In this document: one piece after another, positions 23,501-32,600 of the stretch
How positions within the stretch are numbered: the first letter of the stretch is position 1
How the letters are laid out: every line of letters begins with the position of its first letter
Source of the DNA: an uncultured Clostridium sp.
GTDB lineage: Bacteria > Bacillota > Clostridia > Christensenellales > Borkfalkiaceae
NCBI GenBank assembly: GCA_900555925.1
Contig: USMU01000010.1
Span: 1-36,567, forward strand
DNA: 36,567 bases
Direction of reading: 5' to 3'
Notes under the pieces: model-generated
Databases searched by the model: none
What the model saw: the letters and a program-made list of their open reading frames with translations, nothing else
Told to the model about the DNA's origin: nothing
Program-made: the position numbers and the translations under genes

Positions 23501-23543
23501 TTGCGTAACGCTTCGTTACGCAGAAAGCGGGACGTCCCGCTTT
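23501..23543. repeat. Two tandem palindromic hairpins in the xpt leader
   Basis: TGCGTAACG/CGTTACGCA with a three-base loop (about 23501-23521) lies next to the perfect 20-bp palindrome AAAGCGGGACGTCCCGCTTT (23524-23543). On the minus strand the first stem is followed by AATTATTTTTC, so it could act as a weak terminator. Together with the next hairpin they make most of the stretch between xpt and yraN, which holds no gene. Confidence 0.7.
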
Positions 23544-23571
23544 ATTCGCCTGAAAAAGGCCTATCCGATTT

Positions 23572-23603
23572 CAAAAAAGAAAAAAGTCAACCGCTCTTGA
23601 CTT
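23572..23603 (-). terminator. Terminator of the rnhB-yraN transcript
   Basis: An 8-bp stem AAAGTCAA/TTGACTTT (23582-23603, loop GAGCGG) is followed on the minus strand by a T-rich run of about 12. It lies downstream of yraN and immediately after the candidate xpt promoter, so it is placed at the very start of the xpt transcript. Confidence 0.75.
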
Positions 23604-23610
23604 TATCATA

Positions 23611-23639
23611 ACTATATCACATTGTGAAAATCTTGTCAA
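23611..23639 (-). promoter_or_regulatory. Candidate promoter of the xpt leader
   Basis: A consensus TTGACA (23634-23639) and TATAGT (23611-23616) are 17 bases apart on the minus strand. Initiation near 23604 would give a leader of almost 390 bases before xpt. No TTG-containing -35 box is seen closer to the aptamer. Confidence 0.7.
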
Positions 23640-23757
23640 ATGATAGCGATTGAAATTCTATTTTCACACTTTTTGTCTCATATTATCATTGTTTGAAATT
23701 TATGAAAACATTTTTATCGGGCAAAAAGCCATACCGTTTACCGTTATACCATTGTTC

Positions 23758-24117
23758 TCAAAAGGCGTATTTATAATGTTCGATTCTTCCGTCTGCCCAG
23801 ACTTCGACGACGTCGAAGCGCGCGTTGGGTTCCCGTCCCCGTTCCATCCAATAGAATTGCGCTATGCGTTTATAGCGGCGGCGTTTTGCCGCGACTACCG
23901 CCTCCGCGGGGGTCCCGTATTCGTCCGAAGTCCGGGTCTTTACCTCCGCGAAAACGACTTCGTCGCCGTCCTCCGCAATCAAATCCGCTTCTCCGAACGG
24001 AGTTCGGTAATTCTTATGTAAAATTTTATATCCCTGCGCTTTCAGGTACTCTTCGGCGAGTTTTTCTCCCCGCCTGCCCAGAACTTTTTTACGAACGTCC
24101 TGCGATGAATCGGACAT
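23758..24117 (-). CDS. YraN family protein (UPF0102)
   Basis: This 119-residue protein of the YraN family has a restriction-endonuclease-like (PD-D/ExK) core: 'RRGEKLAEEYLKAQGYKILHKNYR' near 15-38, Glu43 and Asp45 in 'FGEADLIAED', and 'VVFAEVKTR' with Glu58 and Lys60. The residues needed for a nuclease site are present, but the function is not established. The start has GGAG eight bases upstream. It overlaps the end of rnhB by 76 bases, a common neighbour in Bacillota, which implies coupled translation. Confidence 0.92.
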   Translation of the reverse strand: MSDSSQDVRKKVLGRRGEKLAEEYLKAQGYKILHKNYRTPFGEADLIAEDGDEVVFAEVKTRTSDEYGTPAEAVVAAKRRRYKRIAQFYWMERGREPNARFDVVEVWADGRIEHYKYAF

Positions 24118-24698
24118 ATTCCGTGCTCCTTTATTGCCCTGATGTGTTCCGCCGTGCCGTAGCCTTTATTTCTTTCAAAACCGTATGCGGGATACGTCTT
24201 TGCATATTCTTCCATGAGTGCGTCCCTGAATACTTTTGCGACGATGCTCGCCGCGCCGATCGAATAGGAAAGCGCGTCGCCGTGCACGATGCTCCTTTGC
24301 GGGAACGAAATATCCAACGTCATATTCCCGTCGGTGATGACCGTATCGGGAACGATTTTCAGACTTTCCAAGGCGTTTTTCATTCCCAGCCGCGTCGCCT
24401 GCAAAATATTGATTTCGTCGATAATCTTTTCGTTTACTTCATACACGGTATACGCCAAAGCGCGTTCCCGAATGAGTTTTGCCAAGAGTTCCCTCTTTTT
24501 CGGAGAAAGTTTTTTGCTGTCGTCCACTCCTTGAATGATTTCGATTTCTTTGAGCGGCATGACGACGGCCGCGCACACGACGGGGCCCGCCAGGGGGCCG
24601 CGGCCCACTTCGTCCACTCCCGCAATCGTCTTGAAGCCCTGCGAAAGCAATTCCCGTTCTATTTTTAATTTATCCGAGGCGCACAACTCTCTTTTCAT
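24042..24698 (-). CDS. rnhB: Ribonuclease HII
   Basis: This 218-residue enzyme removes RNA (including single ribonucleotides) from RNA-DNA hybrids. The family motif 'GVDEVGRGPLAGPVVCAAV' with catalytic Asp29 and Glu30, 'DDSKKLSPKKR' near 69-79, 'HGDALSYSIGAASIVAKV' and 'GFERNKGYGTAEH' are complete. GGAAGG precedes the ATG by six bases. The C-terminus overlaps yraN by 76 bases, so its last ~25 residues are encoded in the yraN 5' end. It lies downstream of rbgA, with a 49-base gap, in the same direction. Confidence 0.96.
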   Translation of the reverse strand: MKRELCASDKLKIERELLSQGFKTIAGVDEVGRGPLAGPVVCAAVVMPLKEIEIIQGVDDSKKLSPKKRELLAKLIRERALAYTVYEVNEKIIDEINILQATRLGMKNALESLKIVPDTVITDGNMTLDISFPQRSIVHGDALSYSIGAASIVAKVFRDALMEEYAKTYPAYGFERNKGYGTAEHIRAIKEHGICPIHRRTFVKKFWAGGEKNSPKST

Positions 24699-24747
24699 TT
24701 AACGCCTTCCTTGATACTTTATTCTATGTTTGAAATTTATTTTATGC

Positions 24748-25608
24748 TCAAAACGGCAAATCCCGATACTCCGCCGCGTCTTCCAGACAGACTTTCCCGA
24801 TACGGCCCTTCCGAAAATCGTCGATGAGCGCTTTTGCTCCGCGGTCATAATCGTATTCCCCGCCCTTTAAGATAAATCCGCGTCGTTTGCAGAGCGCTTC
24901 GTACATGCCGAGCTTTTCCGAAAAATCGGTAATTCCGTAACGGTGCGTGAGATAACGGGGATATTTTTCCGCGAGTTCTCCGAGAAGTTCCAAGGCGATG
25001 TCGTCCATGTCCAAAATGTCGTCATTGATGCTGCCGATATAAGCGAGATGCCTCGCCAAAGTCTGATTGTCGAAAGAAGGCGGCATCGTGCCGGGCGTAT
25101 CCAACAGGTCGAACGAGCCACACCGAAGCCACTTTACGTCTCTCGTTACGCCCGCTTTATCGCCCGTTTTCGCCCGTTTCTGACCGCTCAGAAGATTGAC
25201 GATCGTGCTCTTTCCCGTGTTCGGAATTCCCGCCACCATAAAACGAAACGTGCGGTTTAACCCTTTCGCTTCCGCGCGTTCCCGCTTTTCTTCCGTCATT
25301 CGTGTCAATTTTTGCATGATCGCGCGGCGGGAAGAAAGCTCCGTCGAATTGCAGCGGATACACTGCCGACCTTTTTCCTCCGCCAGCCGAACAAATCCGT
25401 CCGCGCCTTCGTCCGCGAGATCCGACTTATTGAGAAGATAGAGCACGGGTTTTTCCCCGAATATTTTTTTCAGATTTTTATTCAGCGTAGCCGCAGGCGC
25501 GCGGGCATCGAGCACGCAGATGACGCCGTCGCAAAGCGCCCGCTTTTCCTCCATGTCCCGCATCGCTTTCGTCATGTGTCCGGGAAACCACTGTATCGTT
25601 TTCGCCAT
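24748..25608 (-). CDS. rbgA: Ribosome biogenesis GTPase RbgA/YlqF
   Basis: This 286-residue circularly permuted GTPase matures the 50S subunit. The motif order is G4 (NKSD, 60-63), G1 (GIPNTGKST, 127-135) and G3 (DTPGT, from Asp170), which identifies the permuted YlqF/RbgA family. The N-terminal 'IQWFPGHMTKAMR' is family-specific. A C-terminal helical domain of about 100 residues contacts rRNA. The ATG is preceded by AAAGGAA. The order trmD-rbgA-rnhB-yraN is kept, although rplS, usually between trmD and rbgA, is absent. Confidence 0.96.
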   Translation of the reverse strand: MAKTIQWFPGHMTKAMRDMEEKRALCDGVICVLDARAPAATLNKNLKKIFGEKPVLYLLNKSDLADEGADGFVRLAEEKGRQCIRCNSTELSSRRAIMQKLTRMTEEKRERAEAKGLNRTFRFMVAGIPNTGKSTIVNLLSGQKRAKTGDKAGVTRDVKWLRCGSFDLLDTPGTMPPSFDNQTLARHLAYIGSINDDILDMDDIALELLGELAEKYPRYLTHRYGITDFSEKLGMYEALCKRRGFILKGGEYDYDRGAKALIDDFRKGRIGKVCLEDAAEYRDLPF

Positions 25609-25738
25609 ACTTCGTTCCTTTTCCGTGTCGTTTTTTCTTTCTCTCTTTCCGTTCGTCTTATCCTTGCCGCCGCCAAACCTATGGGCAGGACAGGAATGCG
25701 GGGAAGACTTTATTCCGAAAATCGCTTCCGTTACGGAA

Positions 25739-26407
25739 TTATTTTTCCAATAAATCGGGACGATATTTTTTCGTCAGTTCCAAGGCCTGTTCCCGCCGCC
25801 AGCGGTCTACTTTTGCATGATCGCCGCTCAAAAGCACTTCGGGAACGGAAAGACCGCGATATTCCTGCGGCCGAGTATATTGCGGATATTCGAGAAGATT
25901 GTCCGAAAAACTTTCGTCGACGAGAGAGGAAGTATTGATGACTCCGTCCACATATCTCGAAACGCAATCCACCAAGACCATGGCGGGCAATTCCCCGCCC
26001 GTAAGGACATAGTCCCCGATAGAAATTTCTTCGTCGATGAACAAATCGATCGCCCGTTGATCCACGCCCTCATAATGCCCGCACAGAAGAATCAGCCAAT
26101 CATGGGAAAGAAGAGAGAACACTTTCTGTTGCCGAAGTGTTTCCCCTTTCGGAGAGAGGTAAATCCTGTGTGCCCGATGTTCTTTATCCAGCGCCTCGAT
26201 GGCGCTGCCGATGGGCTGCGGCATCATGACCATGCCCGCGCCGCCGCCAAAGGGATAATCGTCGCATTTCAAATGCTTATCTTCCGTAAATTCTCGGATA
26301 TCGACGACATTGATTTCTATCTTTCCCGCACGCTGCGCCCGACCGAGAATACTCTCTTTCAGAGCAGAAAACATATCGGGAAATAGGGTAAGAATATCTA
26401 TCCTCAT
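25739..26407 (-). CDS. trmD: tRNA (guanine-37-N1)-methyltransferase
   Basis: This 222-residue SPOUT-family enzyme methylates G37 of tRNA with S-adenosylmethionine and prevents frameshifting. The trefoil-knot motifs 'LLCGHYEGVDQRAIDLFIDEEISIGDYVLTGGELPAMVLVD' and 'LEYPQYTRP' are intact. It is at the short end of the family (usually about 240), ending soon after 'WRREQALELT'. The ATG lies three bases after the stop of the upstream ABC permease gene and has AGGAT close by, so it appears to be co-transcribed with the ABC transporter. The usual neighbours rimM and rplS are missing. Confidence 0.96.
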   Translation of the reverse strand: MRIDILTLFPDMFSALKESILGRAQRAGKIEINVVDIREFTEDKHLKCDDYPFGGGAGMVMMPQPIGSAIEALDKEHRAHRIYLSPKGETLRQQKVFSLLSHDWLILLCGHYEGVDQRAIDLFIDEEISIGDYVLTGGELPAMVLVDCVSRYVDGVINTSSLVDESFSDNLLEYPQYTRPQEYRGLSVPEVLLSGDHAKVDRWRREQALELTKKYRPDLLEK

Positions 26408-26410
26408 AAC

Positions 26411-27574
26411 TTATCCTAAATTGACTCTGTTTTTCAGAACGTATTTTTCAAAAAAGAACAGTCCGACGCTTCCGCCTGCGGCGAGCGCAATCAGTATCCA
26501 TAAGAACAAATGCACGGCGACAGCCGAATCGATTATCCCTCCGAGAAATCCCGTAGACATAAAGAAAATATAAATTACCTGACTTACGGCAAGATAAATT
26601 ACATAAGCAATAGCGGCAGCTCCGGCGCGACTTTTATTGACAATCATCTGCCCGACGCATACGCATGCGTATACGATTTGAAGATTAAAAATAATCCCTA
26701 TCAGAAGCAGAAAAACTATTTCTATCGTAAGCATAGCCATATCTGCGGGAAATTCATGGTAAATTTCCCCCAAAGAGACGAAAAAGTTTTCCAAAGCGGG
26801 AAAAACTTCCCTCCAATAAGGAACCGCCACGATTAATATGGACGCTATTGCAACCAAAATCGTCAAAAAAATCGTTACAAATCCGCTAATCAGTTTGGAA
26901 AAAATATGTTCTTCGGACGTCGCGGGAATACTTAAAGTAAGATACCCCTCCGCGCCGAACAAATTTTTAAGGAAGTGCACCGCAATATTGAAAATACATA
27001 TTGCCGAACAAAGAGCCACGCCTACTATATACAGTATGATAATAGAAGACATTGCCATCATAAAAGGAACGACCACACCTGTTTCCACATCCGATGCAGA
27101 CATATGCTCCGCAATCGGCAGGCAAATCGCGCAAAGTACCGCCAAGGCCCCCAAGACGATATAGCAGGGAACGAGAAATTTGAACAGCGCGCGGAAGTCG
27201 TATTTCAACAATTTTTTCAGCATATGTCCGCGGACCGCCTTTATTTTTCCGTCCCCGTTCAAGTCCGCTTCGTCGATTCCGCTGCGGGCATAATCCGATC
27301 GATAATGATTTTCATGGGAATCAAAAAAGTCCTGAGAATTCTCCGGCGCGGAAAAAACAGGCTTATCGGAAGGCGGAACATTCGCCGAATCCAAGGGAGA
27401 AGTTATTTTTTCCGAAGGAGCGGAAGTCACAGAAGAATCAAGCGTATCCGAAGCATCGAAACCGAATAAATCCTCTTTTTCGTTCTCCTCCGCTATGCCG
27501 GATTCTCCTTGGCCGACCTCGCTTTTTTCCTTATCGTCGTTTTCAAACCAATACTTATCGTTTCCGCTTACCAT
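26411..27574 (-). CDS. ABC-2-like permease with a long acidic N-terminal extension
   Basis: This 387-residue protein is the membrane partner of the ATPase encoded just upstream (overlap seven bases). About 115 polar, Asp/Glu/Ser-rich residues precede a membrane domain with six hydrophobic helices (about 131-153, 167-200, 227-250, 283-310, 320-345 and 352-376). The extension is low-complexity and includes an EF-hand or dockerin-like 'DLNGDGKI' (104-111), lacking the last acidic residue of a full loop. The ATG at 27574 follows GGAGGT. The substrate is unknown; such ATPase/permease pairs export lipids or peptides or act in resistance. Confidence 0.82.
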   Translation of the reverse strand: MVSGNDKYWFENDDKEKSEVGQGESGIAEENEKEDLFGFDASDTLDSSVTSAPSEKITSPLDSANVPPSDKPVFSAPENSQDFFDSHENHYRSDYARSGIDEADLNGDGKIKAVRGHMLKKLLKYDFRALFKFLVPCYIVLGALAVLCAICLPIAEHMSASDVETGVVVPFMMAMSSIIILYIVGVALCSAICIFNIAVHFLKNLFGAEGYLTLSIPATSEEHIFSKLISGFVTIFLTILVAIASILIVAVPYWREVFPALENFFVSLGEIYHEFPADMAMLTIEIVFLLLIGIIFNLQIVYACVCVGQMIVNKSRAGAAAIAYVIYLAVSQVIYIFFMSTGFLGGIIDSAVAVHLFLWILIALAAGGSVGLFFFEKYVLKNRVNLG

Positions 27575-28269
27575 CTGAATACCTCCCTGAACAGCTGGTC
27601 TATCGTCTTGCCCTCTCCTTTGCGGATATCGTTTGCGCCGCCCTGCAACACGATTTTTCCGTTTTGCAGAAACAGCACGTAATCGAGGACGGGTTCAATA
27701 TCTCCGATCAAATGCGTACAGATGATCATTGTCGAATCCGCGTTCTTGTGGGAAACGATGGTGTTGAGAATATAATCCCGCGCGGCGGGATCGACGCCCG
27801 CGATGGGCTCGTCGAGAATAAACAGCTTGGCATTCCTCGACAAAGTGAGTATGAGACCGAGTTTTTCCTTCGTTCCCTTGGACAAAGCGCGCACCTTCTG
27901 CCCCATATTCACGCCGAGTTCGGAAATCATTTTTTCCGCTTTCTTCTCGTCGAAATCGGGAAAGAAGTCCTTATAATACTCCACCTCCTGCTTTACGGTG
28001 AAACCGTCGCTCAAAAAGTTGCTGTCGGGAAGATACGCGACGATAGCCTTCGTCTCCGTGCCGACCGTCATTCCTCCCACGCGGATATTCCCTTCCGTCG
28101 GAGTCAAAAGTCCGGTCAAAAGTTTGATGAGCGTCGTTTTCCCGCTTCCGTTCGGACCCAAAAGGCCCACGATACAGCCCTTATCGGGGACGGAAAACGT
28201 CAGATGGTCGAGCGCACGAAGTCCCTTATAGTCCTTTGTCAGCCCCGTACACTCCAAAATATTTTCCAT
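27568..28269 (-). CDS. ABC transporter ATP-binding protein
   Basis: This 233-residue ATPase of the exporter type (YtrB/BcrA-like) has Walker A 'GPNGSGKT' at 38-45, a Q-loop near 80-95, the signature 'LSKGTKEKLGL' near 135-145, Walker B 'KLFILDEP' near 155-162 and the His-switch 'IICTHL'. It drives the permease whose gene overlaps its end. There is no GntR-type regulator next to it, unlike many pairs of this kind. It has a strong promoter at 28326-28354, and the transcript probably continues into trmD. Confidence 0.94.
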   Translation of the reverse strand: MENILECTGLTKDYKGLRALDHLTFSVPDKGCIVGLLGPNGSGKTTLIKLLTGLLTPTEGNIRVGGMTVGTETKAIVAYLPDSNFLSDGFTVKQEVEYYKDFFPDFDEKKAEKMISELGVNMGQKVRALSKGTKEKLGLILTLSRNAKLFILDEPIAGVDPAARDYILNTIVSHKNADSTMIICTHLIGDIEPVLDYVLFLQNGKIVLQGGANDIRKGEGKTIDQLFREVFRW

Positions 28270-28325
28270 ATTTCTCTTTATACTCCTTTATCCGCCTCCT
28301 CGCGGACGCGGTTCCTCTGATTTTT

Positions 28326-28354
28326 ATTGTACCATATTTTACGGTTAATGTCAA
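28326..28354 (-). promoter_or_regulatory. Promoter of the ABC exporter-trmD operon
   Basis: TTGACA (28349-28354) and TACAAT (28326-28331) are exactly 17 bases apart on the minus strand, about 55 bases upstream of the ATPase ATG. Confidence 0.85.
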
Positions 28355-28390
28355 GATTTGAGAACAAAACCTTATAAAAAGAAAAACAGA

Positions 28391-28432
28391 GCATACCATG
28401 GCCGAAAATAATTCAGTCCATACACGGCATGC
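28391..28432 (-). terminator. Probable terminator after ftsY
   Basis: About ten pairs (GCATGCCGTG with a CATGGTATGC side, including two G-U) close a loop of about 22 bases, followed on the minus strand by TCTGTTTTTCTTTTT. It lies about 45 bases after the ftsY stop and just before the exporter promoter. Confidence 0.55.
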
Positions 28433-28478
28433 CCGTTTTGACTTTTCTTTTATTCAGTTCTCCCCTGCCTATGCCGAT

Positions 28479-29375
28479 TCAAAGGATAGCTTCTACAAAG
28501 CTCTTTGCATCGAAGTGTTCCAAATCCTCTATTTTTTCTCCGACACCCACAAAGATGACGGGCAAAGCGAGCTCGGATGCCAGCGAAAAGACAAACCCGC
28601 CCTTTGCCGTGCCGTCCAGCTTGGTGAGTACGAGTCCGTCGAGCTCTACCGCCTCGTCGAAGACGCGCGCCTGATTGACGGCGTTCTGTCCCGTCGTAGC
28701 GTCGAGAACGAGCAGCTTCAAAAAATCCGCTTCGGGATATTCCCGCGTGACGACGCGGTCCATTTTTTGAAGCTCTTTCATGAGATTGTCTTTGACGTGC
28801 AAACGTCCCGCCGTATCGACGATGACGACGTCCGTTTTTTTCGCCTTTGCGGAGGATACGGCATCGAAAATAACCGCTGCGGGATCGCTTCCCTCCTCGT
28901 GCTTGACGATTCTCACCTTTGCCCTGTCCGCCCACACGGCGAGCTGTTCCCCCGCCGCCGCGCGGAAGGTGTCCGCGGCCGCGACCGTGACCGTCTTTCC
29001 CTTTTCGATGAAATAATGCGCCAGCTTTCCGATAGTCGTCGTTTTTCCAACGCCGTTTACGCCTACCAGCATAATGACGCATGGATAAGAGATGTCGGGA
29101 ACTTCCGCCTCTTTGAGAATATCGGTCAAAATTCCCCGCAGAAGTTCCGTAACGTATGCTTCGTCTTTGAGCTTTTCTCCGATTGCCTTCGCCTTCACCC
29201 GCGCCACGACTTCTTCCGCCGTGGAAACGGAAACGTCCGAAGAAATGAGGAGTTCCTCCAATTCCTCATAAAATTCGTCGCCCAATTTGTTTTTGGAAAA
29301 CAAAACTCTCAGTTTTTCCGATAAATTGTCCTTCGTCTTTTTCAGAGCGCCGAACAGTTTTCCGAATATACCCAT
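28479..29375 (-). CDS. ftsY: Signal recognition particle receptor FtsY
   Basis: This 298-residue SRP GTPase docks ribosome-SRP complexes to the membrane. The NG domain is complete: G1 'GVNGVGKTTT' (105-114), the 'DTAGR' G3 motif, 'TKLDGTAKGG' (G4) and 'DTFRAAAGEQL' of the insertion box. There is no long acidic A domain; the start 'MGIFGKLFGALKK' is typical of Gram-positive FtsY. The ATG at 29375 follows AAGGAG, while a longer frame upstream has no family sequence. It is the last gene of asnS-plsX-rnc-smc-ftsY, separated from smc by a 241-base repeat-bearing spacer. ffh is not next to it. Confidence 0.95.
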   Translation of the reverse strand: MGIFGKLFGALKKTKDNLSEKLRVLFSKNKLGDEFYEELEELLISSDVSVSTAEEVVARVKAKAIGEKLKDEAYVTELLRGILTDILKEAEVPDISYPCVIMLVGVNGVGKTTTIGKLAHYFIEKGKTVTVAAADTFRAAAGEQLAVWADRAKVRIVKHEEGSDPAAVIFDAVSSAKAKKTDVVIVDTAGRLHVKDNLMKELQKMDRVVTREYPEADFLKLLVLDATTGQNAVNQARVFDEAVELDGLVLTKLDGTAKGGFVFSLASELALPVIFVGVGEKIEDLEHFDAKSFVEAIL

Positions 29376-29616
29376 AAATTCTCCTTGCGATTCGATTTTG
29401 CCGCGCGCATTTCCGCCCGCGGCTGCAACTGCGGCGGATACGGCAAAGAGTGCCGAGAGATGAAACCATCGACTATTAACCGCCATTCGTCAGTATCGGT
29501 GACTAACCGTCAGTCATGAACCGTCAGTATCAGCCGCCAGCCAAAATTCGTCAGTTGCCAAACATCAATGATTAATTGTCCGCCGTCAGCCCGTAACCGC
29601 CGGTCATTAATAGTCA
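29376..29616. repeat. Spacer with short CGTCAGT repeats between smc and ftsY
   Basis: No gene is supported here. CGTCAGT occurs at 29488-29494, 29508-29514, 29522-29528 and 29549-29555, with CGTCAG at 29584-29589. Related GTCATTA copies occur near 29603 and 29612. Neighbouring bases (AACCGTCAGT, TTCGTCAGT) suggest a degenerate repeat with irregular spacing. On the transcribed strand it reads ACTGACG. A protein-binding site cluster, or remains of duplications, are both possible. Confidence 0.6.
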
Positions 29617-32600
29617 TTATTCGACGGTTCCCGCGCCGAGCTTTTCCTCTACGTCCGCCAGCTTGACGGAGACGATTTTGGAAACGCCCTTTTCCTGCAT
29701 GGTCACGCCGAAAAGGGAATCCGCCTGATTCATGGTCGGCTTTCTGTGCGTAATGACGATAAACTGCGTTTCCTCCGAGAAATGTTTGAGGTAGGATGCA
29801 AATCTGTCCACGTTTGCGTCGTCGAGCGCCGCCTCTATCTCGTCGAGAATACAGAACGGCATGGGCCGAGCCCGCAAAATGGCGAACAGAATGGCAATCG
29901 CCGTCAGAGCGCGTTCGCCGCCCGAAAGGAGGGAAATTTTTGTCAGTTTCTTTCCGGGAGGGCAGGCGACGATTTCCACGCCCGCCGCGAGCGGATCCTC
30001 CCCTTCCACGTAATCGAGCTGCAATTCCGCTTTTCCGCCGCCGAACAATTCCTTGAAGGTAATTTTGAAATTCTCGTTGATTTCGTTGAAGCCCTCGTCG
30101 AACTGTTTGAGCATCTCTTCGCGAATTTCGTTGAGCGCGGTCGTCAAATCCTCTATCGCCTTTTGGAGATCGTCGCGCTGCGTAATCATCTCGTCATAGT
30201 GCGCCTTTTCTTCCGCGTATTCCTCCACGGCGTTCGGATTGACGGCCCCCAGCATGGTGATTTTACGTTTGAGTACGGTAATGAGGTTCGCAGCTTCGTC
30301 CGCGTTGAAATTCTCCGCCTTCATGGACAGACAAGCCTCATAGTCCATCTGATAGGCCTCGTCTATCCTCAGGCGCATGTTTTCGAGATTGGTGTCTATT
30401 TTACTGATTTCTATCTCGCATTTATACCGCTTGTCCGACTGTTTTGTAATCGTTTCCTGCAAGCCGTTGCGCTCCTCTTCGAGTTCGAGCTGGCGCGCGT
30501 TGATTTCTTCCTTTTCTTTGGAAAGCGCGGCGATTTTGTCCACAATTTCCTGAACGGCGGCCTTTTCCTCTTCGGTGAGCTCCTTTTCCTGTGCCTCCGA
30601 TTCCAGCGCGTGGAGTTTGCCTTCCAAATCCTTTTTGGAGGCTTCCGTTTCGAGAATCCGCTTGACGAGTTCCTCCTTTTCCGCATTCAGGCGGCGGAAG
30701 TTTTCCTCCTCCTTTTCGAGCGCGGAATTGAGCGCGGCATATTCCACTTCGAGATCGTGCAGTTTCTTGCTCTTTTCCTCCCGCTCCGCCTTGAAACGGT
30801 CGCATTGGCTGCGCTGCCCTGCGAGTTCTTCCTCCGCGCTCTGGCGCATGGAATTGAGCTCCTCCTCGCTCTTGGAGGAATCCGCCTCCTCGTTTTCGAG
30901 CGCGCGGAGTTTTTGTTTCAGCTCTTGGAGCGCCTCCTCGTATACGCCGATATCCGCTTCCGCCTCGGCGATTTGCTGCAAGAGCGCCTCCTCGCGCTGT
31001 TGCAGAGCCGCCGTTTCGGTATTGGCGGACTGATACTTCGCGCGGAGCTTTTCGACTTCTTCTTCCGCTTCCTTGCGGGCTTCCTCGCTCTCGGCGATGG
31101 CGGCTTTCAGCTTTTCGATATATTTCTGCTTGCGGACGATGTTTTCCTTACATTCCTGAATTTTGCGCTCGTTGGAAAGGAGCGAGCCCGCGTCCTTTCT
31201 TCGGCTTCCGCCCGTCATGGCGCCGCTGGTCATGACGATATCGCCGTCCAGCGTCACGATTTTGAAGGAATTTCCGTATTTTTTCGCTATCGCGTTGGCG
31301 TTGAAAATATTGTCGCAGATGAGCGTATTGCCGAGCAGGTTGCTGATGACGTTATAATAATAGTCGTCATATTGTACCAGCTCGGTTGCGAGCCCCATGG
31401 CGCCCTTTTCGTTCATGGCGCGCTGAATTTCGCGGGTGTCCGGCTTGGGACGCATGCTGGACACGGGCAGGAAAGTGACGATACCGCCGTTCGTGCGTTT
31501 CAGGTATTCGATAAGATAGCGCGCGTCGTCCGACGTGGCGGTGACGACGTTCTGCATGGCGCCACCGAACGCCGTCTCTATGGCGGTTTCGTATTTCTGT
31601 TCGGTGCGGACAATATCCGCAAGGGCGCCCTTGACGCGGTTTCCGACGTCGGGATTGGTCTTTGCCACGGACAAAAGCCGCCTGACCGAATCCTTGTACC
31701 CCTCGAAGCGGTTCTTCAAGCTGATATACAGTTCGAGACTGTCCCTGAGAGAAGCGAGCTGACCGTTCGCGTTGAACAGCTCCTGATTGAAATTGTTGAC
31801 GGTGAGCTGCATTTCGCGCATTTCTTCCGTCTTTTCTTCGAGCGCGGAATTCCCCGTCGAAGTAAAATCTTTGAGCCGTTTCAAGTCCCCGCGCACGGCG
31901 GCGAGCTCGTCCCCCAGCCGTTCTTTTCTCTGATTGCTCTTGTCGAGCGCGGAGGAGATTTCTTTAATCCGTTCTTCCGCCGCTTCCTTGCGCGCGGAAA
32001 GGGTACCGATATTCTTTTTGATTTCGGACAGGTTGTCCGCGGATTCCATCTGGCTCAGCCGCTTTTCGTCGGACAGCCGCTCGAACACCTCGATTTTATT
32101 GTCCAGCGCGGCCACCGCGGAACGCAAAACGTCCGTCTCGTTTTCGATGACGGAAATGCGCGCCGTATCCTGTTTGCGCTTCTGTACCCCGAGCGCCACC
32201 GCGTCGTCGATTTCTCCGATGCGGGCTTTGCTCTCCGCGAGGACGTCCTCCGCCGCGGAAATCTGTGAGCGATACGTACTGATACGCTCCCGCACGAGTT
32301 TGAGTTCGCCGTCCTTACGCTCGTTGCCGACGGAGAGTTCCACGCGGCGGTCGTTGAGCTCGGTGAGCTGATCGTCCGCCTCCGCGATTTTGCGGCGATT
32401 TTCCTCAAAAAGGCGGTTGACGCGTTCCACCTGTACGTTTAAGGAGATAATTTTATCGGAAATGGCGGAGATGTCCTTTTTGAACTTGTCCTTTTCCGTC
32501 TCCGCGTTTTCATAGCGGTATATGTAGGTATTCACCTCGTTGTATTTGAGGGAATCGGAATATTCGTTGTATTCGCGTGCGGCCTCCGCCTGCTTGCCGA

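Noticed and set aside
27242..27265. Dockerin domain
   Set aside because: There is a single incomplete calcium-loop motif in a cytosolic-looking extension; dockerins have two loops and are secreted.
29376..29486. N-terminal extension of ftsY with an apparent hydrophobic stretch
   Set aside because: AAGGAG precedes the ATG of the typical MGIFGKLFG start, and FtsY does not carry a signal peptide.
29480..29616. CRISPR array
   Set aside because: The repeats are only seven bases long with irregular spacing and no cas genes.
29746..32268. 840-codon plus-strand frame opposite smc
   Set aside because: It is a shadow of smc produced by codon bias in the coiled coil; its Phe/Leu/Arg-rich sequence resembles no protein.
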